Position numbers and translations under genes: made by a program. Below, piece after piece: positions 38,097-49,104 of a DNA stretch of 64,000 bases. Source of the stretch: Gymnorhina tibicen (Eukaryota > Chordata > Aves > Passeriformes > Artamidae); assembly GCA_013399875.1 (NCBI GenBank), contig VXAZ01004023.1, positions 806,282 through 870,281 of the forward strand, in the 5' to 3' direction. The number at the start of each line of letters is the position of its first letter. Within the stretch, counting starts at the first letter, position 1. The notes under the pieces are model-generated. The model saw only the letters and a program-made list of their open reading frames with translations. It was not told where the DNA came from and made no database searches.

Positions 38097-38266
38097 GAGA
38101 CTATTCAGAGACTATACAGTCTATAGACTGTACATATTTTTACTATAGTCTATATGTATAATCTATATATATAGTCTGTATATGTACACAATATAGAGAC
38201 CACATATTAGACTATCGACTACAGAGACTACATATTCAGACTCTAGAGAGTCTATGAGACTATAGT
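38097..38266. repeat. AT-rich palindromic low-complexity block built of GACTATA/TATAGTC words
   Basis: Over about 170 bp, words such as GACTATA, GACTACA and AGTCTATA recur in both orientations. The centre near 38115-38132 is an exact 18-bp palindrome with no spacer (TACAGTCTATAGACTGTA). TATATATATAG-type stretches lie between. The block can form cruciforms or nested hairpins. It is probably a decayed simple repeat expanded by slippage and inversion. No named satellite is recognised. Confidence 0.75.
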
Positions 38267-38688
38267 TAAGTATGAACACAAGCAGGTTCGTGATTCACAC
38301 TGGGCTAGACACTATTGTTTTTATTCCTTCTGAACCATCCTTTTCTGCCCTTTGAGATCACAGCAATTTCAGTGGGATGACTTGCACGAAGAGCTCAGCT
38401 CGTTATTCCCACAGGTAACACGTTCCGGTTTTATGGACGTTTTCAGTGTAAGGATCTTTATTTTAGCTGCATATTTAATCTTGTATAGATGCTAATATAA
38501 CTGCAGCAACCTAATTTTCCATCATTTCAGGTGTTAAAATTACAACTTTAGAAGGCATGCTCTGGACTAGCCAAGAAGCAGAGTCCTAATGCAGGAGCCA
38601 CAAGGTATTATCATATCATTCCTATGTACAAAATCAGAATTCTTGCCCAAAATGGTCTTTTCTGGTGTCAAAATCTATTAAAATCTGT

Positions 38689-39335
38689 CTATTCCCTCGA
38701 GGGCAGAGGCTCTGCAGAGAGACTTTAACAAATTAGAGAGATGGGCAATCACCAACTCTATGAAGCTTAGGAAGGACGAGTGCCAGATTCTGCACATGGG
38801 ATGGGGCAACCCTGGATGTACAGACTGGGGAACGAGAGGCTGGAGAGCAGCACCACAAAAAGGGACCTGAGGGTCCTGGTCGATGTCAAGCTGAATATGA
38901 GTCAGCAGTGCCCTGGCAGCCAGGAGGCTGCCAACCTGCCTAGGAGGCATCAGGCACAGCATCGCCAGCTGGGCAAGGGAGGGGATTGTCCTGCTGTGCT
39001 CTGCACTGGGGCGGCCTTGCCTTGAGTATTGTGTGAAGTTTTGGGCACAACAATATAAAAAAGACATTAAGCCACTAGAGAGCATTCAGAGAAGGGCCAT
39101 GAGGATGATGAAGGGCCCATAGGGGAAGCCATATGAGGAGCTGAGATAACTTGGTTTGTTCAGCCTGGAGGAGACTGAGGGGAGACCTCATTGCAGTCCT
39201 CAACATCCTCACAAAGGGAAGTGTAGGGATAGGTACTGATCTCTTCACTCTTGTGACCAGTGACAGGACTCGAGGAAACAGCATGAAGCTGAGTCAGTGG
39301 AGGTTTAGGTTAAACATCAGGAAAAGTTCCATTTC
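38689..39335 (+). mobile_element. CR1 LINE fragment, C-terminal ORF2 part, 3' end missing
   Basis: Recognisable CR1 ORF2 pieces in order are CTCGAGGGCAGAGGCTCTGC, an AGGAAGGACGAGTGCCAGAT block (here followed by CTGCACATGG), GAGAGGCTGGAGAGCAGC, GGACCTGAGGGTCCTGG, the GCAGTGCCCTGGCAGCCAGG block, a GAAGGGCCATGAGGATGATG segment, TTCAGCCTGGAGGAGACTGA, GGGGAGACCTCATTGCAGTC, AGTGACAGGACTCGAGGAAA and AACATCAGGAAAAG. They correspond to the stretch from behind the catalytic core to near the end of ORF2. Similarity stops at about 39335, before the usual 3' UTR and terminal repeat. The frame is broken in several places. An antisense 135-codon open frame across the copy is a shadow. CR1 copies are normally 5'-truncated with intact 3' ends, so this end was lost later. 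Confidence 0.88.
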
Positions 39336-42300
39336 TGGAGGTCCTTTCATTTCTGAAGTTTCCTATAACACAGCTGCTGGAAATAACAAAACAGCAACCT
39401 CAATACAAGGGTCAGCACCCAGTATTTCTTTGTAAACCAAAGGGTTTTTATATTTTTGTTTAGACTCCCTGAAGTTGCCCAAATGGCATGTCAAACCAAG
39501 AAGTGATGTTATGAGCAGAGGATGTGGTCTGTATCTCATGGGGTTGGTTGTAAATTATTTGGGATAATTTAGATGAGACCAATAAAAGTATTTTTGTTTC
39601 CAAAATGGAATATTTTCTATGCTCTGTTTCACAAAAACGAAGTGCTTAGTGAGTTTTTCACTCGCCTAAGAAGTGGTGGGGGTAGAGGTAATGGTATTTT
39701 CTAGCTCTTCTACTGATTCATCTGCATTTAAACAGAAAACAAAGATAAATGTAATATTCTTTGCAAATATAAAATTCTAAATGAGAATTTCACAAGCTGG
39801 GAGGATACTGAGTTTCACTGCCAACTATTTGAATTAGTAATATAACTCAAGGAGTATTGGCTAGCATAACCCATGGATGTGCAAGTAGACAGTATGTCAA
39901 GAACCTCTGAAATGTATGCTGCATTGTTACCATGTGCACTGGGCCAGACTGTCGTAACATCCAATTCCTTGAGCAATAGTTAAAAGCTGTTTACAGCAAG
40001 CCAACATAAATCTAGAAAGTCAGCCAGAACGTCGTACTAAATTTTTCCAGAGATCGTGCCAGTGAGTGTCTGCTGTGCTAAGCACCTCGCTAGGTACCCT
40101 GATCTGTAGTGCTGCTAATTGCTCCCAGTGCCAGCTCTCTTCATACAGACAGCCACATGAGCAGCAATTATAAAATTGCTACAAAGCCTGGAAGGGGCGT
40201 CTGGGAGCTTCCCACTTGCTTGCTGCATGCTGGTGAGTCCTCCTGGTTGTTGCTGGTCACCAAAAGGTGCTTCCCTTTACAACCCCTAAAACACAAGCTC
40301 TTAAACAGTCTGTACATGTCTGCTAAGGCACAGCAGAACAGAGTGGGGGTATAGCTCACGTTAGTTCCCTTGTCTTCTGAGTTGTCAAAGAAAAATGCTT
40401 TAATGTAAGGCAACTCCTTCAAACCACTCTTACTACAAGCCAGGGTAAGGTAAAAGCCAAACAAAAGTATAAATTCACAACATCCAAAGCTGACTGTTGA
40501 TGCAAGGTTTATGCAAGTTATGGGCAGAAGAAAGAAAAAAGCACATGGTCTGTATACATGAAGTTGAAATTAAAGTTATTTCTTACTACAGCCAGCTAAG
40601 GTGCTAAAGGTGCCTCAGTGCACATCTCATCATTGATTTTGGTCTCCATTGTGCCTGCAATGTCATTGTGCCTACAATGTAACTATCGGAGAGGACCACC
40701 CTGGGCGAGGCCATCAGCTCTAAATCACTTTCCAGGGGTCCTTGGTATTCCCATAGATCTCAGCCTTCCCACTCAGGTTCTTCCTTGGAAGTTTGAACAG
40801 ACTGCTCTCTTTCAGCCCTCTCATGAAAAGCATGATGGAATTTGACTCAATGAACCTTAATCAACTTTTCATGTGATGTATGCAAATTTGCCTTCCAAAA
40901 AACATATTGGAAGTTCTAATCTTTTAAGAGACAATCACACAATATGCAAAAACCTTTGACAAAATTTCTAAATAAATACGGCATGGAAAACAAATAAATC
41001 CTGGTGATGATAAAAGCCTAATCCAATAAACAATCTGATCAAAAGATCAGTCTTGTAAAATCAATTACATTTGTCTTCAAACACAAAGACATAGGCAAGG
41101 TTTTTAGAAGAAATACTTTCTCTGTAGGGATTAAACCACAATTTGATTTATGAATATACTCCCCTAAGAGAAACTAGAATATAATTCCTAAAGGATCTCT
41201 ATCAAGAACCAATGGGAATTTAGTCTCTTTTGTAGTAGTTTAGCAACTCACTTGAAAACATGTAAACAATGTTTGGTATACAGCATATGATTTATTGCAT
41301 ACACTGTTTTGTCTCAGTGCTTTCAAGAACAACAGCAAGCTGTAAAACCTTCTGCTCCAGATCATTCCTTCAAAATAAATCCAGTTCAGATGCTCTGTGA
41401 GGACTGGTATTTCAAAGTGATAACTGGCAATTTATAAATCACCCACTTTCTTTTGCAACGAGACAGCACATCTGTAATCCATATTTATTTCCCATTAATA
41501 ACTGTGACGGTGCTGCGGCATTGATTGTTTCATATCGTGTGCATTTCACCTTACTAACTAACCTTGAAGAAGAGTAAAGAGGAGCAATTTTCCCCATTTT
41601 TTTTCCACTCAGAGATTATTCTAAGATGAACTGTTTCAAATAAATTTAAGTAAGTATTGAACTAACAGATGCTCAACATTTTCATGAGTTCATTAATGAA
41701 ATCTATATTTGCACCATTTATGTTTCATTCCCGTTCCAGACATCCACATATGAAAGCTGAGCGACACAAAGAGGAAATACTTTATTTCATTTTTAAAAAC
41801 AGTCAAAATGTTGAGTCACTTCAGGTTGACATTGGTAACAGTGTGACTTTGCATGCCTCCAGGATTTGTAAAATTGCCAGAACAGATTTTAGGAAGCTGG
41901 TGGGACTAGCCTGCCAGGAGGGAGACTTAACAGCAAGAGGATTGATTACAATCAATTCTGCTAAGGGAAGGCTGTAACAGGCCAAGGTGCATTCCCTGCT
42001 TGCCCTCAGATGATGCTGTCTGCTGAAACTGGCAAAAAGTTGTGTAACCTGGACTGTTCCTGCTTGCTGTTCTCATCTCCCTGCACTGGGAAAGACTACA
42101 CAAATCGCAACAGCCCTACAGAAAGAAGTCAAAGAAAAGGCTCTGACCATGCCACCTATGGAAGTTTCTTCTCCTGCATGTAGCCAAGGAATTCATGGCT
42201 ATCGGCGGAGAAGACGCCATACAAAGCATGATTCACTGAGCAGAGCACATCTTTTCCGTTTCGCCCGTGTTTTTGTTTTTCTTTTGCCCAGTTTCATGTC

Positions 42301-43724
42301 TGTTGCCAAAGTTTCTGTGTTAAAAGGCACCCTGTTTTGGCAGCTTCTAAACTTATAGTAATGTTTATGCTGAATCTTGATTATTGAAGTGTCATAATCT
42401 TCATAAATAAATCCTATATAAGTAAGTTGAATAATTAACCTCCCAGCCAAAGGAGATGTGGAACTGCTTGGGAAATGTTAAATGCACACACCACCTACTT
42501 TGTGATGCACATCCTAATCGCTGCTAACGGCTTAAAATCCTCATACTTAAAAATACCTTTACAACAGGGCTCTCTCTCCACTCCTGCCTAATATTGCTCT
42601 TAAATCAAATATAACAAAGATTAAATCATTGGCTTCATGTCACACTAAACATTCAAAATCATTATCCCAAAATCCTTTTGGGAGGCAGACAAGACGCCCT
42701 CAGTTCAGCTCCCTGTAGATTGCAGGTCAGTGGCACAAAGACATAGCATATAATTGGACTCAAGTTGCAGTCTGAGCTCATAAGAGGCCAAGAACAAATT
42801 AGTCTGAATCATCTTCTACTTTAAAAAGAGACATTTAAGTATGGGCACAGTTCAGATTTGCAGCTGCCTGACCTATGGATAAATACAAGGCTTTAATGCT
42901 TCCAGAAACAGAACAGTGAACAATTTGGGTGCCTGAATATGACAGTAAACATCAGCTTTTTCAATCCACGGCATTTCTGTGAGAATTTTGGCTTTAGGAT
43001 GAACTCTGAATTCTTGAATTTATATTGAAGTACAAAACAACTTTAAATTCTACATTATAAAGGGAAATGAAGAGCAAAATAAAAGCAGCATGCAAGTAAT
43101 AACTGCGAAATATTTCCAATAACTATCAAATATTGTTTTTTAATGTTATATGACATTTTACAGATGGAGAAAACAATCAGATGTCTATTATCAGCCAATT
43201 AGTACCTTAAAATAAATGCAAATGCAAAAATTATTGACCTGCTATCCATTTTGATATCATGAAATTGGTATGTTTTTATTTTACCAAAGAATTTTTTAAA
43301 TGACTAAGCATTTATGCTGAATAATGGGAGAATACATCAAGAAAGGATCAGTCTACATTTTTTCCTTATATTCTCCAACTATCTGATAGCAGCTGTCATA
43401 TACAGTGAAAAATCAGGGTTAAGACCCTTTCATCTAACTTGAAGTGGAAAATGTGTTCCTAAAATTTAGCAAACAAAGAAGTTATCTAGGTTGGAACTTG
43501 AGTTTCCATTCACATCTGACTCAGTTAATATATGGTAACAATGAGCACATTTCATACTTTGGGTAGAACAAACAAATATTTGCTTCCTGAAAACATGTCT
43601 GCGATGCATGGGCAGTAGCACATGTAATTCAGTCAAGATGGAAAGAGAGCGAAGTGGCTGAGGTATGAGCCCAGAACAGCTTTTGAGCTTCACCCCGGGC
43701 TTTTGCGGCAATGTTGGAGCAGCC
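39336..43724. other. Unique noncoding DNA
   Basis: I see no gene. The part directly after the CR1 copy (39336-39440) is not a CR1 3' UTR I recognise. The segment 41428-41565 keeps several CpGs within AT-rich DNA and looks constrained (see findings). Open frames are at most 102 codons. Confidence 0.55.
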
Positions 43725-43790
43725 ATGTGGCCTCCTGTGTGCCTCAATTTCCCTTCTGTACTGCAGGGCTAATAGTATCCCTCTCCATCT
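43725..43790 (+). repeat. MIR SINE remnant
   Basis: CCTCCTGTGTGCCTCAATTT, then CCCTTCTGTACTGCAGGG, then CTAATAGTATCCCTC follow the sense MIR core in order: CCTCTCTGTGCCTCAGTTTC, CCATCTGTAAAATGGGG, and ATAATAGTACCTACCTC. About 55 bp align by eye without a large gap. Function is not implied; it is an ancient SINE fragment. Confidence 0.55.
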
Positions 43791-45584
43791 CAAAGGAAGA
43801 CAGTCCTGTAGGTCTGTGATTCAGCCTAGCCAGCCAAGCAGGAAGAAAAAACACATTGTGCTTCTCACTCTTTGGGGTTATTTTTGGACCTTTACTAGGA
43901 GGTAAAAGAGAGATGAAAGCACCATCTGAAATGTACTTTTTGCTGCTGGAACAAAAGTAATGGTGTCTATCAGATTTAATCAAGCTGTTTGTCTGCTTTT
44001 ACTTTCCTGTACTTGAAACACTGCAGCACTTTGTTTTCTTTGTAGTGCTACATTTCTTCATTGGTTCAGTTTATGTTCAAAGAGATTTAGAATTGAACAT
44101 AACTTTTAAAGTGGTACTTTTTGTCTTTAGTTTTTGTCTAGAGGGCCTGACTCACAGAATCTGTCACATTTCCCCTGCAGCGTGCTAACAATTCAGGTGA
44201 AGCATTGCCGTCACCATTGTAAAGCAGTGGCCATATTTTTATATATGTTGCTTTGTAATGAATAAATAGTTCCTATTGAAAAGAAGTTGTTAGAGCAGGA
44301 GGTGGCACGCTCCAGTTTTGCTTTCAGAAAGCAGGTGCAGCTGGCTGGAGGCATGAGACCAGCCAAAGCCTCCTTGGGCAGGCGTCTTTTCCCACAGCCA
44401 CGTGATTCGGGTGAGGGAACACTTACTTATCAGTGCAGCACAACATGAAGTCAAACAGCAGGATGCAAATATGGTACACTAAAATACTCAGCAAGGTCTT
44501 GTTGGCTTCTGCTGCGGGAGAATTTCATCCACAAGAACACAACATTCGTCTGTTAGTGGGAAGAGCAGATCCTGCAGATACCTCCCCATTGTTCATAGGG
44601 TGACCCCGAGTGCTGGCTCTGGCTGTCTCCTGTACGTGCCCACACTCACCAGGCTCGCTCAGATGGAAAGGAACGGAGATGCACAGTGTTTGAAAATTTT
44701 TGAAACTGGTGTTTCAGCTCATTTCCATCCTTCCCCATCTTTTCCATCTCCTTTTTTTTTAACTCTTCACATTCTTTCTTCTCTCTCTAATCAAGCCCGG
44801 AATTCATTGAATTCATTGACCTTGCAAACAAAAACAAACAAATAAACAACAAAAAAAAACAACCCTAGGAAAGAACAATTCACTTGCCAAATGCAAATAC
44901 TTTGACAGATGCAGAGTACAAACCAAGCTGTGAAGTCAATCAAACCTGTAACATCTCACATGAGAAGACCTCTCTCTCCCTCCCTCTGGGTTTCTACACT
45001 GTATTATTTTTCCTTGATTGCATCATTCTTTTGTGAAGACTGAAACTCTTGAGAACATAAATATCCTAGTCTCTATAACAATATATCATAGGAATGGTGT
45101 GATTTATGGATTTTGGTAGTTATTTTTAACAACCTTGTTATATGTCAGCAAGGATTTATGGCACGGATCCCTTGATCTTATAAAACCAGGCACAACAACC
45201 AAAAGCCCGGGAAGCTCTAACTGCTAGCAATCTCTAGTGCTCTTTTGTCAATAGGGAGGATTAAGAGGACGCACTGTATTATATGGGATTCACACTAAGG
45301 CTGCCCAGGACATCCCATGTCCCTCGAGGGCCACAGTTGCACAGCTCCAGACTGTGAGGACTTCTCAGTGAGTATTGAAGCCTAGACCTATATTTTAAAA
45401 ATGCAATATTGAACCTGGAAATACTTGAACCTGCTGGTCAAGTGCCTTAGCACAGAGGTAGCAGATGTAGAGCAGCTCCTATCTGTAAGGAAGCCACTAG
45501 AGGGAGGGAGAGGTCCACAGTGCCCTTCCCCAGCCAGCTTCTCCATCTCCTCCATCACCAAACACAGGCTAGACCCTGCCTTCT
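43791..45584. other. Unique noncoding DNA
   Basis: I see no gene. An A/C simple patch of AAAC and AAC units lies at 44826-44863, next to a doubled GAATTCATT at about 44803-44820. Open frames are at most 81 codons. Confidence 0.6.
44826..44863. repeat. A-rich simple repeat (AAAC/AAC)n
   Basis: The stretch consists almost only of A and C in AAAC, AAAAC and AAC units with an A9 run. It could be the decayed poly(A)-like tail of an element, but no element body is recognised on its 5' side. Confidence 0.75.
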
Positions 45585-45800
45585 AACAGCCGGCGGGGAC
45601 TTCAGGTTTGACCCTAGTCATAGGACAGATGAAGGTGGCAGCAGTTTCCCAAGGTCTCAAGTGTCTGACCCTCCCAAAACGCCTCGTAGCCTTTCTTTAG
45701 CCCCGGCCGCTGCTGCCGCACGGCTGCGATTCCTCAGTGCCGAGGCTGCGGGCCAGATGGATGCGGCCTGTGGGCTCGATGCAGCCCGGGAGCCCTCAGC
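45585..45800. promoter_or_regulatory. Local CpG cluster, possible small CpG island
   Basis: About 14 CpG dinucleotides can be counted in roughly 215 bp, including GCCGGCGG, CCCCGGCCGC, GCCGCACGGCTGCG and GCCGAGGCTGCGGG, while the surrounding kilobases have almost none. This is the only such cluster in the window. It could be a small orphan CpG island or promoter, or a GC-rich repeat remnant: the GGATGCGGCC...GGGCTCGATGCAGCCC segment resembles GC-rich tails of some old DNA transposons. A 112-codon plus-strand frame (45520-45858) crosses it, with an alanine-rich unrecognised product, probably an effect of composition. Confidence 0.35.
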
Positions 45801-47808
45801 TACAGCACCATATGCAAGTGGTGTTTTACACACGTATCAAATGTCAGGCCTTGGCTGAGTCGCAGATGAAGTATAATGCTACTGCTGCAGCACAGTGCCC
45901 TTAATACCACCCCACAATGTGGGAGAGCCCTTCCTCCAAATCACTAGCTACAGATGAGCTCTGTGCTTATTATAGGCCCCTGAGTACTTTCTAGCAAAAG
46001 CAACCCCAGAACAAAGTGTGTCTCCACTCCTCCTCAGCTGAGTTTTAACACAGAATTTAATATAGATTTATAGGTTTTCAGAGGTTGTTTTGAGCTCAGC
46101 CAAGGTCTCCTTTTTTAATCACACTTTTCCATAAGGGGCAGGGGAGGAAGTGTTTACAAGGCTATAGAAATTGAAGCAATATCTCAGGTATCTCCAGCCT
46201 CACTCAGTGTGCTACCAGCCCTTTAACTTAGGAGAAAACAGGATTTGTTCTACAAGTCTCATCCAGAAGAGCTTTGTGTGAGTAATAAAATGTTAGGCCT
46301 CATAAGCTTATGCTAATACTCATATCCCTGGATTTATTACATTTGGAAATCAAAAATTAATACCATAAAATTTCCAAAAATAAAAAGAAAATGTACTGAG
46401 GGCAAATAAGTGAAAGATATCCTGTGTCATTATTTGTTAATTAAACTACTTGAAGGCCATTTGGATGATTGGAGATAGACAAATGCCAGAAGAGAAGTTT
46501 CACTCCTGCAAGGAACTTGAAATTTGCTAGGAGAGGGAATTGTGATGGACATCATTCTGTAAAATAAGTGAAAGTCCTTTCTCCTGTTAATTTAATGTTC
46601 AGAGCATTCTGAAATGCTTTCCAGAGAAGATACACAAGATTTCCCCCTAACCTGGATAGGACATTGAATTCAGGGAGCAATGTCTTGAAGTCAACATTTA
46701 AGCCTGAAGAGAGTATCCTCAGCTGTTAATTAGAGGGAGTAAAATAGTAAGAGTTAGAGGAAGGACTGGTTGGGAGGACCTTGGGAATGTTGACTCCTCT
46801 TAAACACATCCTAGGTGTGCTCATTTTTCTCACATAGGTTGTGTTCCCCCAATTACTGAGCTTTCAGGTTGGTATCCTGAACGCTCTCTTCAGGTAGTCC
46901 ATACCTTTCCTAAGATGCAGCATGCAAAACACAACAACATACTTAGGATGAGTCATCAAAAGTAGGAAGAATGATGGAAATTTACTTTACATGCCTAAAA
47001 TACTTTTTTGTGTGTTTGCATTTGCTCTGATTGGGATTTACTGTCTTCTTCTGTAGACCTGCAGTCCAGCTCACAGTTTTTGTCATTTAAGCACATATCC
47101 CATTATGCCTACATTTCACTCGCCCTATTAAACTGCATCCTGTTTATTCTAGGACAATTTTTTTTCATTTATCAAAGCCATTTTGAGTTCAGGGACTTTT
47201 CTATATGAAGTCCTCATGTCAACATTTAATTCTTTATCAAAAATACTGGTTAACTAGTGTCAGACCCAGACTACTCTTGCAAAATCCAGCTTACTAGATC
47301 AGTCCAGTTTCCAAATGTTAGGAATTTTGGATTTAACATGAATCTAAATCTCTTTGGATAGAGCATCAGGAAGTGGCCATGCTGTTAAAAACAGGGGTAG
47401 AATTTTCATACTCTACCAGAAAAGATAGTCCAATAGTCTGTTCCTAACATCAGCTGGTTTCAAGAGAAGATTTAAGAAACTGCAGGATGGGCAGCTGTGG
47501 AACTAGGGAAGATTATGCCGTAACCAGAAAATTACAAGTGACAGTAGGATAGCACATACTGAACTTCTGCCAGACAATATTATCTGGGATTCTGAATGAG
47601 GGAGAGTGAATGAATAAAGAGCTCTTAGGGAAGATAAATCTCATACCCGTGAGAGAGGATGGTTTTGTTTTTAAGCCCCTGCTTGCTCAGCCTTACATGG
47701 GATCTGACAACTGTTTCTACCACAGACTTTTCTTATGGGACCTGAGCACATGAGTTAATCTCTTTGGAGCATCAGATCTCTTCCTGATTCTGAGGTTGAC
47801 TTATTGGA
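45801..47808. other. Unique noncoding DNA
   Basis: I see no gene or repeat. Open frames are below 70 codons and AT-rich in composition. Confidence 0.6.
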
Positions 47809-47862
47809 GGGGCTCTTTGTACTGTAAGAGCCCCCCACCAAAAAAAAAAAAAAAAAAAAAAA
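47809..47862. repeat. GC-rich hairpin followed by A23 tract
   Basis: GGGGCTCTT (47809-47817) and AAGAGCCCC (47826-47834) form a perfect 9-bp stem with an 8-nt loop. After CCACC a run of 23 A residues follows (47840-47862). It resembles the 3' end of a poly(A)-tailed retroposed RNA, but no SINE, tRNA or mRNA body is recognisable upstream and no target duplication is evident. Confidence 0.7.
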
Positions 47863-49035
47863 GCAGCGGCAAAAATGCTCTGGAGAGAAAAGGATGAAGC
47901 CACAAGAAATCAAAGATTTCCAGATTTGACCAGAATTTAGCTTATGTCTGATGAGACACACATACAGAATAAAAATATATGTTGCATAACTTAGATAAGA
48001 GAAGTGAGGGAAGACAAGAGCTACCTGTGATAAAAATAGACTCCTTACCTGACTTTAATATGGTCAGGTGAGGAGAAAAATGATTTTATTGTTCTATTCA
48101 AAGCATTTGGATCCCATATAGAAAGTGTAAAAGTGTACACCAAATGAGAGTTACTAGAAATGAAAAGTCAAGTAAGAGACTACAACATGTGACTTCCCTT
48201 AAGACCAAAATCAAAACAGATTTATGATCCAGATTAGGACACTGGTGAAATTCAGGCAGCAAACTCTGGTGCTGAGATCCTTAGAACTCATTACACATGA
48301 CACTGGGGCTGTATAAACCCCAGTGAAGCTGGAGATCTGCTCTGTGCTTAACCAGAGTGGCTCAAGAAGCAGCACAGCTCAGGACTTTGCTCTTGTATGC
48401 ATAGAAGCAGACACAAACAGTTGAATCTTTTGTAATACCAAAGGTATCGAGAAATCCAGTTTTTACACCGAAGGGTTTAGCAAGATCCATTTTGGCTGGA
48501 AGGAAAGATCTACCTCTCCTCACTAACTTCTTGTTATATGCACAATCTGACCTGACCAGATTTCCTAGAGTGCATGTGAACAACTGTCCCAAAATAAGAC
48601 TCTTCCTTGGCAACCCTCACAGACCCCGCTCTACAGAAAGTCACCCTGCATCTCAGTCCAGGTGCTGGAGGAGAAAGTGGGTACAGAAGCAGCTGAAACA
48701 TTGTTTGACCCAGTTGGTGGAAGGGACAAGACAACTCCCTGGGGATCATGGAGAGAAGTGTGCACGACGTGGCCAAAAAGGGCAGACTGGGGCTAAGGCA
48801 GCCCATACAGCACAGCGCAGAGTGGGCACTGGCATCACAGTTTTGTGATATTACCAGCATCTAATAATTTTGAAATGTTCTGTAGGGTGAATTATACCGT
48901 ATGCTACCATATGCTGATACCACCACTACTCTGCTTGAGGCTAAAAGTATCTGTTAGCAATAATTTCCTTATGATAAATCTCTCTGAGGGACTGGATCCA
49001 GTAGTATTTCTCAGTGTCACATATGTGCACATGCA
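47863..49035. other. Unique noncoding DNA
   Basis: I see no gene. Overlapping open frames of 108 and 118 codons on opposite strands at 48.49-48.86 kb are unrecognised. Confidence 0.6.
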
Positions 49036-49104
49036 TGCACACAAATGCACAAGACCTGCACACAAATGCACAAGACCACACAAATGCAACAGTGTGCACA
49101 AGAC
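49036..49104. repeat. 21-bp tandem repeat, two exact copies plus a partial third
   Basis: The units 49036-49056 and 49057-49077 are identical; each reads TGCACACAAATGCAC followed by AAGACC. A degenerate third unit, with an internal change around GCAACAGTGTGCACAAGAC, follows to about 49104. It is a young minisatellite-like array and a good candidate for length polymorphism. Confidence 0.9.

Noticed and set aside
38678..39085. 135-codon minus-strand open frame
   Set aside because: Antisense shadow of the CR1 copy on the plus strand.
45520..45858. 112-codon frame over the CpG cluster, possibly a first exon
   Set aside because: The alanine/arginine composition follows from the GC-rich DNA; no start context, donor site or homologous protein could be recognised.
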